DNA of 64,000 nt from Pseudomonas solani (GTDB lineage Bacteria; Pseudomonadota; Gammaproteobacteria; Pseudomonadales; Pseudomonadaceae). Both the position numbers and the translations under genes were made by a program. How positions within the stretch are numbered: the stretch's first letter is position 1; each line of letters starts with the position of its first letter. The stretch covers positions 4,894,501 to 4,958,500 of the forward strand of contig NZ_AP023081.1 of NCBI RefSeq assembly GCF_026072635.1. The letters run 5' to 3'. This document shows positions 1 through 9,125 of the stretch, piece by piece. Under the pieces are notes generated by a model. That model was not told where the DNA came from, searched no databases, and was given only the letters and a program-made list of their open reading frames with translations.

Positions 1-2
1 GC

Positions 3-284
3 TACGACTGGCCGGGCAACATCCGCCAGCTGGAGATGGTGCTGCGCTCGGCCCTGGCCATGCGCGAGAACGGCGAAAAGGAACTGGGCCTGGACCACCT
101 CACCGACAGCCTGCTGGACGAGCTGACCAGCAGCCGACGCCAGCCCGGCAGCATCCGCGAGAACGAGCTGGAGCTGATCCGCAGCGCCCTGGAGCGCCAC
201 CAGGGCAATGTCTCGGCCGCGGCCGACGCCCTGGGCATCAGCCGCGCGACGCTGTATCGCAAGCTGAAGCAGCTGAGGGGATGA
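3..284 (+). CDS. Sigma-54-dependent Fis-family activator, 3' end only
   Basis: Only the last 93 residues lie in the window; the gene is open at the left edge. The visible part starts with YDWPGNIRQLE, the conserved end of the AAA+ sigma-54 interaction domain, and ends in a Fis-type helix-turn-helix (about VSAAADALGISRATLYRKL). Members of this family bind upstream activating sites and remodel sigma-54 RNA polymerase by ATP hydrolysis. The stop lies 52 bases before qhpF on the same strand, so I infer that it regulates amine dehydrogenase expression. A sigma-54 promoter near 49271-49286 in front of the aldehyde dehydrogenase gene supports this. The inducer-sensing N-terminal domain cannot be seen. 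Confidence 0.9.
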   Translation, partial: YDWPGNIRQLEMVLRSALAMRENGEKELGLDHLTDSLLDELTSSRRQPGSIRENELELIRSALERHQGNVSAAADALGISRATLYRKLKQLRG

Positions 285-336
285 GTCTGTTCCATGCAGG
301 AGCACATTGTTCTTGTAGGGGCCTGCGGGTGATCTC

Positions 337-2064
337 ATGACCCGCCTCCTGCTCAAGCTCGTCGACGCCAACGACCCTGACCTGCTGCGCCGCGCCCTGG
401 CCTGGCTCTACGGCTTCGTCCGCCCCCACGGCCGGGCCATCGCCGTGCTGCTGGGGCTGTCCCTCTGCGCCAGCCTGCTGGTGCTGGCGCAGCCCTGGCT
501 GACCAAGACGCTGATCGACGACGGCCTGCTGGCCCGGGACTTCGGCACCCTGGTGCAGGTGGCCCTGGCGATGATCCTGGTCGGCCTGCTCGGCACGGCG
601 CTGTCGGGCATCAACCGCTACCTGCACACGCGGCTCTCGGGGCGCGTCCTCTTCGCCCTGCGTGATGACCTCTACCGCCACCTGCAGCAGCTGTCGCCGG
701 CCTTCTTCGGGCGCAAGCGCCTGGGCGACATCCTGTCCCGGCTGGATGGCGACGTGGCGGAGATCCAGCGCTTCGCCGTGGATTCGCTGTTCTCTGCCGT
801 CTCCAGCGTCATCGGCCTGGTGGGGGCGGTGGCGCTGATGCTGATGCTGTCCTGGCAGCTGTCGTTGCTGCTGGCGCTGCTGATCCCCATCGAGGTGCTC
901 TGGCTGCGCTGGATGCGGCGCAAGGTGGAGCGCGAGGTGCGCAGCCTGCGCGAGCGCTCGGCGGACGTGTCGTCCTTCCTGGTGGAAACGCTGCCGGCGA
1001 TGAAGTTCATCCAGGCCGCCGGTGCCCAGCAGCGTGAATCGCGCCGCCTGGAGGGGCTGGGGCAGGGCTACATGCGCCAGCTGCTGCGGGTGCAGGTCAC
1101 CGAGTTCTTCACCCATGCGGTGCCCGGCACGCTGACCTCGCTGTCCCGCGCCTGCGCCTTTCTCATCGGTGGCTACTGGGTGATCCAGGGCACCTGGCAA
1201 CTGGGCGCGCTGATCGCCTTCTCCACCTACCTGGGCATGGCCGTGGGGCCGGTGCAGAGCCTGCTCGGGCTCTACGTCGCGCTGCAGCGCATGACGGTGA
1301 GCCTCGGCCGGGTGATGGAGCTGCAGCAGGAGCCGGTGACCGTGCGCCAGCCCGACGCGCCGCAGCCGATGCCGGAGGGCCGCGGTGCCTTGCGCCTGGA
1401 GGGCGTGCATTTTGCTCATGAGCAGCGTGCCGGCCTGCTGCTCGATGGTGTGGAGGCGGAGATCCCCGCCGGCCTCAAGGTGGCCATCAGCGGGGCGTCG
1501 GGCGCTGGCAAATCCACCCTGATCGACCTGCTGCAACGCTTCTACGACCCGGACCGGGGCCGCATCCTGCTGGACGGCGCCGACCTGCGCGAACTGGACC
1601 TGCTGGCCCTGCGCCGGCGCATCGCCGTGGTCAGCCAGGACATCGTGCTGTTCCGCGGCACCCTGGCGGAGAACCTCGCCTACGCCGCCCCCGATGCCAG
1701 CCGCGAAGCCGTCGAGCAGGTGGCGCGGCTGGCCCGCCTCGACGGCTTGATCGCGTCCCTGCCCCTGGGGCTGGACAACCCGCTGGGCGAGCGCGGCCAG
1801 CAGCTTTCCGGTGGGCAGAAACAGCGCATCGCCATCGCCCGCGCGTTGCTGCAGGACCCGCTGATCCTGGTGCTGGACGAGGCCACCTCGGCGGTGGACG
1901 AAGCCACCGAGCGCGACGTGATCGCCGCCATCGACCAGCTCTTCGCCGGGCGCACGCGCATCCTCATCAGCCACCGCGCCTCCACCCTGGCCGAAGCCGA
2001 TCTCGCCTTCCGCCTGGAGCAGGGCCGCCTGCAGCGCCTGGAGCCGGTGAGCCATGAGCACTGA
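337..2064 (+). CDS. qhpF: ABC exporter of QHNDH maturation (QhpF-like)
   Basis: A 575-residue fused half-transporter with an N-terminal six-helix membrane domain (about residues 30-310) and a C-terminal ATPase. The Walker A motif GASGAGKST lies near residue 386, followed by the signature LSGGQKQR, Walker B LVLDEATSAVD and a switch histidine in LISHRAS. Size and order fit peptide or lipid exporters of the MsbA/LapB type. It overlaps the next gene, a QhpE-like protease, by 11 bases and a QhpG-like flavoprotein follows, which matches the qhp EFG set. In that system QhpF is thought to export the cross-linked gamma subunit to the periplasm. The symbol rests on context; by sequence alone it could be any type I exporter. 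Confidence 0.8.
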   Translation: MTRLLLKLVDANDPDLLRRALAWLYGFVRPHGRAIAVLLGLSLCASLLVLAQPWLTKTLIDDGLLARDFGTLVQVALAMILVGLLGTALSGINRYLHTRLSGRVLFALRDDLYRHLQQLSPAFFGRKRLGDILSRLDGDVAEIQRFAVDSLFSAVSSVIGLVGAVALMLMLSWQLSLLLALLIPIEVLWLRWMRRKVEREVRSLRERSADVSSFLVETLPAMKFIQAAGAQQRESRRLEGLGQGYMRQLLRVQVTEFFTHAVPGTLTSLSRACAFLIGGYWVIQGTWQLGALIAFSTYLGMAVGPVQSLLGLYVALQRMTVSLGRVMELQQEPVTVRQPDAPQPMPEGRGALRLEGVHFAHEQRAGLLLDGVEAEIPAGLKVAISGASGAGKSTLIDLLQRFYDPDRGRILLDGADLRELDLLALRRRIAVVSQDIVLFRGTLAENLAYAAPDASREAVEQVARLARLDGLIASLPLGLDNPLGERGQQLSGGQKQRIAIARALLQDPLILVLDEATSAVDEATERDVIAAIDQLFAGRTRILISHRASTLAEADLAFRLEQGRLQRLEPVSHEH

Positions 2065-2725
2065 GCGGGCCATCGGCATCATCGACAGCGGCTTCGCCCC
2101 CGAGCAGGCCGCGCGGGTGACGCTGGCCCGACGCTTCTGGCTGGAGGGCGGCGAGCTGCAGGAAGGCGAGGCGCAGCCCGACATCCTCGGCCACGGCAGC
2201 CTGGTGCTGGATACCTTCGGCCGGTATGCCGGGCCCGCGCGCGTCTGCATGGCCCAGGTGTTCGGCGAGCGCTGGCAGACCAGCCCGTTGCAGGTGGCTG
2301 CCGCCCTGTACTGGCTGCTGGAGCAGGATGTGGCGCTGATCACCATGAGCCTCGGCCTGCGCAACGACCGCCCGGTGCTGCGCGAGGCCTGCGTACTGGC
2401 CCAGAGTGCCGGCGTGCTGCTCTGCGCCTCCAGCCCCGCCCAGGGTGAACCGGTGTACCCGGCCGGCTACCCGGGGGTGATCCGCATCACCGGCGATGCC
2501 CGCTGTGCCCCGGGGCAGTGGTCCTGGCTGAACAGCCCCCAGGCCGATTTCGGTGCCCCTGTCAGCGCCGCCAACGGCGCGGCCGGGGCGAGCATGGCCT
2601 GCGCTGCGCTGAGCGGAATCATCGCTGCCCACCTGCGCGAGCACCCCGGCGCCAGCCGCGAGGCGGTGCTGAACTGGTTGCACGAGGGTGCTGCCTTCAC
2701 CGGTCCGGAGCGTCGCCATGGCTGA
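2054..2725 (+). CDS. qhpE: Subtilisin-like protease, QHNDH gamma-subunit leader peptidase (QhpE)
   Basis: A 223-residue subtilase that is small for the family and has no signal peptide, so it should act in the cytoplasm. The catalytic triad can be read as Asp11 (GIIDSG), His47 (LGHGS) and Ser180 (GASMACA). In studied QHNDH systems this unusual protease removes the 28-residue leader of the thioether-cross-linked QhpC peptide before export. It overlaps qhpF by 11 bases and the downstream flavoprotein gene by 8 bases, so translation is probably coupled. The substrate gene qhpC is not here but near 52.7 kb in this window. Confidence 0.85.
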   Translation: MSTERAIGIIDSGFAPEQAARVTLARRFWLEGGELQEGEAQPDILGHGSLVLDTFGRYAGPARVCMAQVFGERWQTSPLQVAAALYWLLEQDVALITMSLGLRNDRPVLREACVLAQSAGVLLCASSPAQGEPVYPAGYPGVIRITGDARCAPGQWSWLNSPQADFGAPVSAANGAAGASMACAALSGIIAAHLREHPGASREAVLNWLHEGAAFTGPERRHG

Positions 2726-4006
2726 GATCGTCGTGCTCGGCGCCGGCCCGGCGGGCGCGGCGGTGGCCCTGGGGCTGAAGCGGCTGGGCTACCCGGTGCG
2801 GGTGGTCAGCGAGTGGCGGCGTTTCGCGGCGCTGGAGGGCGTGTCGCAACGGGTGCTCGAAGGCCTGCGTCATGCCGGCCTCACCCATGCGCTGGCCTGT
2901 GCCGATGCGCCGTCGCCACGGCGGGTTGCCTGGGGCGCTGGCAGCCAGTCGATCAACCACGAATGCCTGCTGGACCGGCCGCGCTTCGATGCGGCGCTGC
3001 GCGAGGACCTGGCCGCTGCCGGTATCGCGGTGCAGGAAGCGCGGGTGCTGCGGGTCGAGCCGCTGGAGCGTGGGCACCTCGTGCATCTCGACGGCGGCGC
3101 GCCGTTGCGTGCGGACTTCCTGGTAGAGGCCCGGGGTCGCCAGGCACCGCTGGCGGGGGGCGCCTGCGTGGGCCGGAAACCCTCAGCCTGCTCAATACCT
3201 GGCGCGATGCGCCGGGCCGCCCAGGCTCGGCGCTGGAAAGCCTGCCCGACGGCTGGGCCTGGATGGCACGGCTGGAAGACGGGCGTTGCTACTGGCAGAT
3301 CACCCGCGACGCCCATGGCCTGCCGCCCAAGGAGCAACTGCCGGCCTGGTGCGCGTCGCGGCGCGGCGAATCCACCCTGGTGCGTGAGTTGTTCGGCGAC
3401 GCCGCGTTGCAGGCGACCGAGCTGCACGCCCGCAGCAGCACCGCCATTCTCTTCAATGAAGCCAGTGGCCCCGACTGGCTGCGGGTGGGTGATGCCGCCA
3501 TGGCGGTGGACCCGCTCTCGGGCAACGGCATCTTCCAGTCCCTGTCTTCCGCCTTGCAGGCGCCGGCGGTGATCAACACCCTGCTACAGCGGCCGGAGCG
3601 CACTGCACTGGCCCGGCGTTTCCACCAGCAGCGGGTGGAGCAGCTGTTCCTGCGCTTCGCCCGCACCGGCCGCGACTTCTACGCCATGGAACAGCGCTGG
3701 GCTGCACAGCCGTTCTGGCGAGAGCGCAGCACCTGGCCCGATGCCGAGCCGCTGCACGTACCGGCCGATATCAACCCGCTGCGTGTGGCGCGCGCGCCGG
3801 TGATCCAGGGCGACCTGATCGAGGAACGGGAGGTGGTGGTCACCGCCGATCAGCCCCTGGGCATCTGGCACCTGGACGGCATTGCACTCGCACCCATCAT
3901 CCAGGCGTTGCACGCCGGGCAACTGGCCGAGGCGCTGGCGGGTCTGGCGCCCGAGGCGCGGCGCAAGGTGCAGGGCTGGCTGCTGGGGCAGGGTTATCGG
4001 CCCTGA
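2718..4006 (+). pseudogene. qhpG: FAD-dependent monooxygenase QhpG, frameshifted
   Basis: The first frame starts at ATG 2718 (MAEIVVLGAGPAGAAVALG, an FAD-binding Rossmann motif) and reads as a flavoprotein up to LVEARGRQAPLAGG. Homologous sequence then continues in the next frame from RLRGPETLSLLNTW and runs to 4006. It includes the second FAD motif region with RVGDAAMAVDPLSGNGIF. The break falls at a run of six G at 3155-3160; one extra G restores a single reading frame of about 430 residues. QhpG hydroxylates the tryptophan of QhpC during tryptophylquinone formation. Either the gene is inactivated, the run varies in length, or it is a sequencing error. Without QhpG function active QHNDH would not be expected. 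Confidence 0.85.
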
Positions 4007-4089
4007 TTCGTGCGTTTCCTGCCCTGCTCGGAATGTGCGAAGGCTAGAATGTGCCGCGCAGATTCAGCCTGGCCATTGAAGGGGACTCC

Positions 4090-4905
4090 ATGCATTTCGA
4101 CCTGATCCAGACCCTCAGCCTCGCGGGCAAGAACTCGGTTCCGAACGATGACCGCATCGGCAGCGCCGAGCAGCACGCCTGGGTCATCGACGGCGCCACC
4201 GACCTCGGCGAGCCGGGGCTCATGGGCGAGCGCGGTGGTGCAGCCTGGCTGGCCGGCGCGGCCCATCGCGCATTCGCCGGCGCCTCGGGCCCGCTGGCGG
4301 AACTGTGCGGTGGCGTGTTCGACCGCGTCGCCACGGACTACGGGCGTGATCGCCAGCGCGAGCCGGTCGCCCACTGGGAACTGCCCCGCGCCTCGCTCGC
4401 CGCGGTGGCCATTGAAGGCGAAAGCCTCGCCTGCGGCCACCTCGGCGATTGCGTCGTCATCCACCGCAGCGCCAGCGGCGTCGCCTTCCTCACCCCCGAG
4501 CCGAACCGCGACACCGAGCAGGCCGAAGCCGCCGCGCTGGGCCCGGGCACCGGCGCCGACAACGTGCGCAGCGCCCACGTGCTGGCCGACCGCCGCGCCG
4601 CCCGCGAACGCCCCAAGGCGGTGCTGAGCGTCGACGCCGAGCAGGCCAGGGCAGGCATGCACTACGCCCGCGCGCCGCTGGCCAAGGGCGACGACCTGTT
4701 GCTGATGACCGATGGCTTCGCCGCACTGTTCGACACCTACCGCCACTACGACGCCGCCACCCTGGTGGCCCGCGTGCTGGAAAGCGGCCTGCTGCCGCTG
4801 GCTGCCGAACTGCGCCGCATCGAGCTCGAAGACGCCGCCTGCCTGCGCTACCCGCGCTTCAAGGCCAGCGACGATGCCTCGGTGATCTGGTTGCGGGTGG
4901 GGTAG
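4090..4905 (+). CDS. PP2C-family serine/threonine protein phosphatase
   Basis: A 271-residue protein with the layout of a bacterial PP2C domain. It shows an early metal-binding segment AWVIDGATDLGE, a central CGHLGDCVVIHR and a late DDLLLMTDGFAALFD followed by SDDASVIWL at the C-terminus. These aspartates normally hold two metal ions for phosphoprotein dephosphorylation. Start chosen at 4090, directly after a purine-rich GAAGGGGACTCC; an in-frame start at 4051 is possible. It stands 83 bases after qhpG on the same strand and converges with the AraC gene. No partner kinase is present, and its substrate is unknown. Confidence 0.8.
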   Translation: MHFDLIQTLSLAGKNSVPNDDRIGSAEQHAWVIDGATDLGEPGLMGERGGAAWLAGAAHRAFAGASGPLAELCGGVFDRVATDYGRDRQREPVAHWELPRASLAAVAIEGESLACGHLGDCVVIHRSASGVAFLTPEPNRDTEQAEAAALGPGTGADNVRSAHVLADRRAARERPKAVLSVDAEQARAGMHYARAPLAKGDDLLLMTDGFAALFDTYRHYDAATLVARVLESGLLPLAAELRRIELEDAACLRYPRFKASDDASVIWLRVG

Positions 4906-4909
4906 GGCG

Positions 4910-5746
4910 CTACCCGCGCCGCACCACCGGTACCCATACCTCCACGAACCCCGTCCCCTGCATCGGATCGAAATCGGCGCTGTACTGCTCGAATTCCGGG
5001 GCGTCGGCGAAGGTGTACTCGGACTCGGGCAGCCACTTGTTGAAGATGGTGAGGAAGGTCTGGTGGATGGTCGAGATGTGGCCCAGGTGGCGGAACACGG
5101 CGTAGTCCTGCCGAGGCACCTTGAAGTGGCGCAGGGCGGGCGGTAGCCCTTCGATACGGGGTACCTCGACGCCGGCAATGTATTCGAAGCTGCCGTCCTC
5201 GCCCGGATTGCAGCACAGCCCGTAGGTGACGTAGCTGGTCTGCCCGGGGATGTTGCCCAGGTAAGGCACGAAGGCCTGCCACAGGCCGACGATGCCCTCG
5301 TTCTTGTCGAAGGTGAAACGCTCGCCCAGGCCGGCGATGATGAATTCGGCACGGGTTTCATAGCGGGGTTGGGACAGTTCCACGAAGCTCATTTCTTTCA
5401 TGCGCAAAGGCTCCACCAGTGACAGGTTTCCGTGCCCCTGTTCGCGAACCTGCCGGGGCGTTACGCCGAACAGGTCGCAGAAGGCACGCGTGAACGCTTC
5501 ATGGGACCCATAGCCGGCGCCGAGGGCGACATCGAGGATGTCGTGCTTCCCATCGCTCAACGCCAGCGCCGCCTGGCTCAAGCGCCGGGCGCGGATGTAG
5601 CGCATCACCGACCAACCCGTGGCCAGGGAAAAGAAGCGCGACAGGGCGAAAGGCGATAGGCCGAACTGGCGCGCGACGTGCCCGAGGTCCAGCTCGGAGC
5701 CCAGCTCCGTTTCGATGAACCACAGGACTTTCTCGATGCTTGGCAT
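4910..5746 (-). CDS. AraC-family regulator with GyrI-like effector domain
   Basis: A 278-residue protein with the two helix-turn-helix motifs of AraC/XylS at the N-terminus (about residues 5-105, with GHVARQFGLSPFALSRFF and DVALGAGYGSHEAFTRAF). The C-terminal half resembles GyrI-like/BacR effector-binding domains (RYETRAEFIIAGLGERF onward). This order, DNA-binding first and effector domain second, is typical of the Rob/SoxS-like multidrug regulators. Only four bases separate the two convergent stop codons at 4905 and 4910. The target genes are not evident from the neighbours. Confidence 0.85.
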   Translation of the reverse strand: MPSIEKVLWFIETELGSELDLGHVARQFGLSPFALSRFFSLATGWSVMRYIRARRLSQAALALSDGKHDILDVALGAGYGSHEAFTRAFCDLFGVTPRQVREQGHGNLSLVEPLRMKEMSFVELSQPRYETRAEFIIAGLGERFTFDKNEGIVGLWQAFVPYLGNIPGQTSYVTYGLCCNPGEDGSFEYIAGVEVPRIEGLPPALRHFKVPRQDYAVFRHLGHISTIHQTFLTIFNKWLPESEYTFADAPEFEQYSADFDPMQGTGFVEVWVPVVRRG

Positions 5747-5858
5747 GGGTGCTCCTTGAAGACGGGGCGACGTTAGCAGGGGTGCAAAGGGGGGATTTGA
5801 TCGTTCTTGCGGACTCTTTCCGAGCCGTTGCAGGCCTCGTTGAAATTACGGTGGTTGC

Positions 5859-6272
5859 CTACCAGCCGTAATCGCCCATGGCGTTCTTGAACTGATCAGC
5901 CAGCTTGGTTCTGCAGTCGGATTGGTGCGTGCTCGCCCAGGCTCCGCCATAGGTCTGGCTCATCGAGCGGCAGAACTCGGCGCGGAACTGTTCCCAGTGT
6001 TCCTTGGCTGCTGCCAGCGATCTGACTGCATCCTCCTGCTCTGATTGCTTCGCTTGCTCCAGCAGCATCTGGTAGCTCGCCTCCATTTCATTGTTGGAGG
6101 CTTGCCACTCGGGCAGCCTTGCATTGGCGTATTCGACGATTGCCGGCTCCGCCATGGTGTGGAGCGGCAGCAGCGAAAGGCACAGCGTGGCCAGGATGGC
6201 CGCTCTCCTGTCCGCTTTCGGAGGTGTCGTCATACCGGTAGGCGCTGGGTGGATGGCGTTACTTTCCTGCAT
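5859..6272 (-). CDS. Small secreted protein, LprI/DUF1311-like
   Basis: A 137-residue protein with a hydrophobic N-terminal segment (AAILATLCLSLLPLHTMA) consistent with a signal peptide cut near MAEP. The mature part has the spacing seen in the lysozyme-inhibitor LprI/DUF1311 group: an early N-x-E-M segment, a helical region rich in acidic and Gln residues, then WEQFRAEFCRSM and a second cysteine in SDCRTKLADQF. The start at 6272 has AAGGAC upstream; a shorter start at 6233 is also possible. Function is inferred only from the family; no lysozyme-inhibition role can be shown here. Confidence 0.6.
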   Translation of the reverse strand: MQESNAIHPAPTGMTTPPKADRRAAILATLCLSLLPLHTMAEPAIVEYANARLPEWQASNNEMEASYQMLLEQAKQSEQEDAVRSLAAAKEHWEQFRAEFCRSMSQTYGGAWASTHQSDCRTKLADQFKNAMGDYGW

Positions 6273-6315
6273 GAGGCCGTCCTTGACTCGGCGTGTGGGT
6301 GTCAGTGGCCAGCGC

Positions 6316-7140
6316 TTACACGACACTGTCACGCCCCAGTGCGCTTCTGTGGCCGACACCTGCAGTCTTCAGCCGTTGCAGCAGGTCCTGGCGTGCGTCG
6401 TAGCCGCCAGCACGGACGTAGTCGAGCTCGGATGCGGTGATCAGCACAACGGGTACCAGGGTCACCGGGGATAGAGGCATGTCCTCCAGGTGGGTGGCGA
6501 AGTCCGGCTCGGGGCCACCCAGCAGGACGCCGATGCAGTCATCGTCGGTGACGAAGGCAGGCGGCAACTGTTCGCCCAGGTGATGGGACTGGCTGACTCC
6601 CGGGAGCTCCAGGGACAGCGCACCGTGCTGTTGCAGTTGCGCGGTAATGCCGCCGGCGTTCGCCACGGTCTTGGCCACGTTTTCCAGCAGCTCGAAAGCC
6701 CAGCTCTGCTTGAGCAGGTCGACTTCCCCCAGTGCTCCTCGGGCGTGCTCGGGGATGTCGGGCGTGTCGATGAACAGTTCCATCTCGAAGCCGTTCACCG
6801 GCTCATCGCCGTCATCGAATGGCGATGACAGGCCATCGGTGGCGAGGAGGATGCTCCCGGCGCGGCGCACGACCCGATAGGCCTGGCGAGTGGAGGGCCA
6901 GTAGGGGCCGCCTGTGAAGCTGGGACTGATGAGGTAGGCCAGCACATCTCGTTCGGCGGTTCCGATGCTTTGCCAGTGCAGCTCCAGGCGCTCGCTACTG
7001 GCTTCCAGGGCCACCTGCTTGGCCGCTTCGGCTTCGGTCATCTCATAAGGGGTTTCAGCGTTGCCGGGCGCTGGAGTCGCTGGCGCGTTTTCGGCAGCGG
7101 GTTGTTTCGATGATCCGAACAGCTTCCTGAAGAATTCCAT
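6316..7140 (-). CDS. Suppressor-of-fused (SUFU)-domain protein
   Basis: A 274-residue soluble protein. After an N-terminal linker rich in Ala, Pro and Glu it has the pattern of bacterial SUFU-domain proteins: RDVLAYLISPSF, a middle segment with GFEMELFIDTPD, a helix near SWAFELLENVAKTVANAGG and a C-terminal block with PVTLVPVVLITASELDYVR. Start placed at 7140 because AGGGA lies six bases upstream; ATG 7146 is too close to that site. SUFU-domain proteins often sit beside polymorphic toxins as immunity proteins, but no toxin is adjacent here, so its role is unknown. Confidence 0.6.
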   Translation of the reverse strand: MEFFRKLFGSSKQPAAENAPATPAPGNAETPYEMTEAEAAKQVALEASSERLELHWQSIGTAERDVLAYLISPSFTGGPYWPSTRQAYRVVRRAGSILLATDGLSSPFDDGDEPVNGFEMELFIDTPDIPEHARGALGEVDLLKQSWAFELLENVAKTVANAGGITAQLQQHGALSLELPGVSQSHHLGEQLPPAFVTDDDCIGVLLGGPEPDFATHLEDMPLSPVTLVPVVLITASELDYVRAGGYDARQDLLQRLKTAGVGHRSALGRDSVV

Positions 7141-7309
7141 GGGCATTCCCTGCGTTGGGTGGGTGGCTCGGAAGGGGCATTGTGAGGGGCGCACCTGGGT
7201 ATGGAAATAGCCGGGGGCGGGTTCCGTAACGGTGTTCTCATCGGTTGCGTTGAGTCGCTCCTGGCTGCACCATCCGTGCCCTTCAGGCATAAGGGCAAGG
7301 AGGCGGTGC

Positions 7310-7858
7310 ATGTATAAGTTGGGGCATCTGGTGGACGGTGAATGGGCGCCGTATCGGCACCCAGCGGTTTTTTCGCTTCCCGATGCGGAGGCGCACCAGC
7401 GGGTAGTGGTTGGCGTTCCAGGCTCTGATCCGGAGGTGATCCTGCGGCTCGCTCGTTGCCTGGAAGAACCGTTGTTGTTGCTTCATATCCTGCACACGGT
7501 TCGTGGCGAGGCCGAGCCGGCGCGCTACCAAAGCCCGGAGCTGTCTTGCTCTGAGGTCGAGGCGTTCATCCGCGAGTTCAGGCCGTTCCTGGCGAATGAC
7601 AGCCGCTTCGATCTGTGGGTCCACTCACCGTCGCAACAGGCCACGCTGGCCTGGGACCGACACGACATGCTCTACGCCTACGGTCCGCTCGACGACTATG
7701 TGAATGCGCTCAGGGAGCTTGGTTTCACTGAGGGCGAGCCTCAGCTCCCCGTGCCTCACGCGCACAACTACCACGCGGCATTCGATGGTATGTCCCGTGA
7801 GGTGGTGGAGTGGTGCGATTGGTGGAAATCACCGCTGCGGCCCGAGGATGAGCAGTAG
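7310..7858 (+). CDS. Hypothetical protein
   Basis: A 182-residue soluble protein with no signal peptide or membrane segment. It is rich in aromatic residues, with a Trp-rich end (VVEWCDWWKSPLRPEDEQ). The start at ATG 7310 has a strong AAGGAGG seven bases upstream. It lies divergent to the SUFU-domain gene and convergent with the next secreted protein. No recognised family; similar small solo genes in pseudomonads are often annotated as hypothetical. Confidence 0.65.
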   Translation: MYKLGHLVDGEWAPYRHPAVFSLPDAEAHQRVVVGVPGSDPEVILRLARCLEEPLLLLHILHTVRGEAEPARYQSPELSCSEVEAFIREFRPFLANDSRFDLWVHSPSQQATLAWDRHDMLYAYGPLDDYVNALRELGFTEGEPQLPVPHAHNYHAAFDGMSREVVEWCDWWKSPLRPEDEQ

Positions 7859-7870
7859 GGGCGCTGGCAG

Positions 7871-8401
7871 TCAGTCGCTCAGCTCGCAGGTAGCGGTGCC
7901 TTCGACGCCCGTCGCGTGCGCGCTGACATGCCGTACGGCAAAGCCGGGCTGTTCGATTTTCATCTCCTTTGACCAGACGTCACCGCTGGCGACCTGATAG
8001 CTGATGGAGCCATCGCCGTGCCAGGCCAGGCGTAGCGTATAGGCACCCTTGTGGTCCGCGGTGGTAAGGATGTTGCTGCTGACGACCGGCTGTGCGGCAT
8101 TGAAGGTACGAACGGAGAAGCTGCGCTGCCCCTCCCCCGCAGGTGCACTGTCGAGAAACAGGGTGTTGTCTTCCACCTCATCCTCCGCTGCCGCGAGAAT
8201 CACGCCGGGGCTCCATTTCTCGCCGTATCGGTGATCGTCGATTTTCACGTTGCATGACAACCTGCCCTGTTTCCCGACGTTCTGCTGGAAGAAGGTGCCG
8301 TAGTTCCCATAGGGGACATCGAACTCCATCGCGTGCTCCGATGCACTGCAGGCCAGCGAGAAACACAGGCTCGACAGCCCGATCAGGTTTACAGCGTTCA
8401 T
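7871..8401 (-). CDS. Putative exported protein
   Basis: A 176-residue protein that starts at ATG 8401 with a short hydrophobic segment (VNLIGLSSLCFSLACSAS) typical of a signal peptide, possibly a lipoprotein because LACS resembles a lipobox. The mature domain contains alternating beta-like stretches and three cysteines (RLSCNVKI, TATCELSD). The compositional pattern suggests a secreted beta-sandwich protein. Function is unknown. It converges with the hypothetical gene that ends at 7858. Confidence 0.6.
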   Translation of the reverse strand: MNAVNLIGLSSLCFSLACSASEHAMEFDVPYGNYGTFFQQNVGKQGRLSCNVKIDDHRYGEKWSPGVILAAAEDEVEDNTLFLDSAPAGEGQRSFSVRTFNAAQPVVSSNILTTADHKGAYTLRLAWHGDGSISYQVASGDVWSKEMKIEQPGFAVRHVSAHATGVEGTATCELSD

Positions 8402-8503
8402 GACGGCTTCATTCCTTGAAATGGCGAATTCAGGGCGCGCAAGGCTACGTGTGTCACCTGTCCCGCACAATGCTCCCGGTACTCAAACCTCGGGGCGCCT
8501 GCA

Positions 8504-8962
8504 TCAGCCTTCATGCCGCCCGTCGATCCCCCAGCCGCTCGCCTTGCACAGCACGTCGAAATCACGTGCCAGCTCCGCCAGGGTGATGGCGCCGAGGCGG
8601 TCGATGAGTAGCGCTTCGGCCTGGTTCAGGGCGTCTTCCAGGGCGGCGTTGACCACGCGCTCGACGGCGCATTCCGGGGTTTCGTTCTCGATGCCGATGG
8701 CGAAGATCCTCGGGCCGCCAACGGCGTTGTGGATGTCCAGCAGGGTGATGGTTTCGAGATCACCGGCCAGGGTCCAGCCGCCGCCGTGGCCTTTCTCCGA
8801 ACTTACGTAGCCCGCCTGGCGCAGGCCGGCCATGGTGCGGCGGACCACCACGGGGTTGGTGTCCAGCATCCGGGCGATTTGCTCCGAGGTGAAGGGTTGG
8901 TCGTGGCGGGCCATGTGCAGCAGCACGTGGAGCATGCGGGAGAGCCTGCTGTCCTTTCTCAT
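8504..8962 (-). CDS. Rrf2-family transcriptional regulator (YwnA type)
   Basis: A 152-residue winged-helix protein with the Rrf2 pattern: SRMLHVLLHMARHDQPFTSEQIARML, then RRTMAGLRQAGYVSSEKGHGGGWTLA. It lacks the three clustered cysteines that hold an Fe-S cluster in IscR and NsrR (only two Cys, in PECAV and LCKAS), so it belongs with cluster-free members such as YwnA. It is divergent to a thioredoxin-reductase-like gene with 163 bases between them. In this family a regulator next to such a flavoprotein commonly controls it. The long upstream extension of this frame was rejected because no ribosome site supports it. Confidence 0.85.
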   Translation of the reverse strand: MRKDSRLSRMLHVLLHMARHDQPFTSEQIARMLDTNPVVVRRTMAGLRQAGYVSSEKGHGGGWTLAGDLETITLLDIHNAVGGPRIFAIGIENETPECAVERVVNAALEDALNQAEALLIDRLGAITLAELARDFDVLCKASGWGIDGRHEG

Positions 8963-9014
8963 TGCATTGCCTCTGTTGTGCCTTACGTCAGGTGGATCGA
9001 ATAACGCCACTTTA

Positions 9015-9070
9015 TAAGTTGCGTGAGAAAAAATCCTCGCTCTATCATGTAGCTCTAAAAGTTTCATGAG
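9015..9070. promoter_or_regulatory. Candidate Rrf2 operator (paired direct repeat)
   Basis: Between the divergent regulator and flavoprotein genes two similar 13-base words occur: TAAGTTGCGTGAG at 9015-9027 and AAAGTTTCATGAG at 9058-9070, 43 bases apart and in the same direction. They agree at 10 of 13 positions and sit where promoters for both genes should be. I infer that they are binding sites for the Rrf2 protein; this has no support beyond position and repetition. Confidence 0.35.
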
Positions 9071-9125
9071 TTTCGGCCGGCCATTCCGAGTCCCGGATGC
9101 TGGCGAGCAACGGAGGAGAGCAGCG

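Noticed and set aside
238..2364. 708-codon minus-strand frame antisense to qhpF/qhpE
   Set aside because: Low-complexity Gln/Ala/His-rich product, typical of antisense frames in GC-rich genes; the opposite strand has clear ABC transporter motifs.
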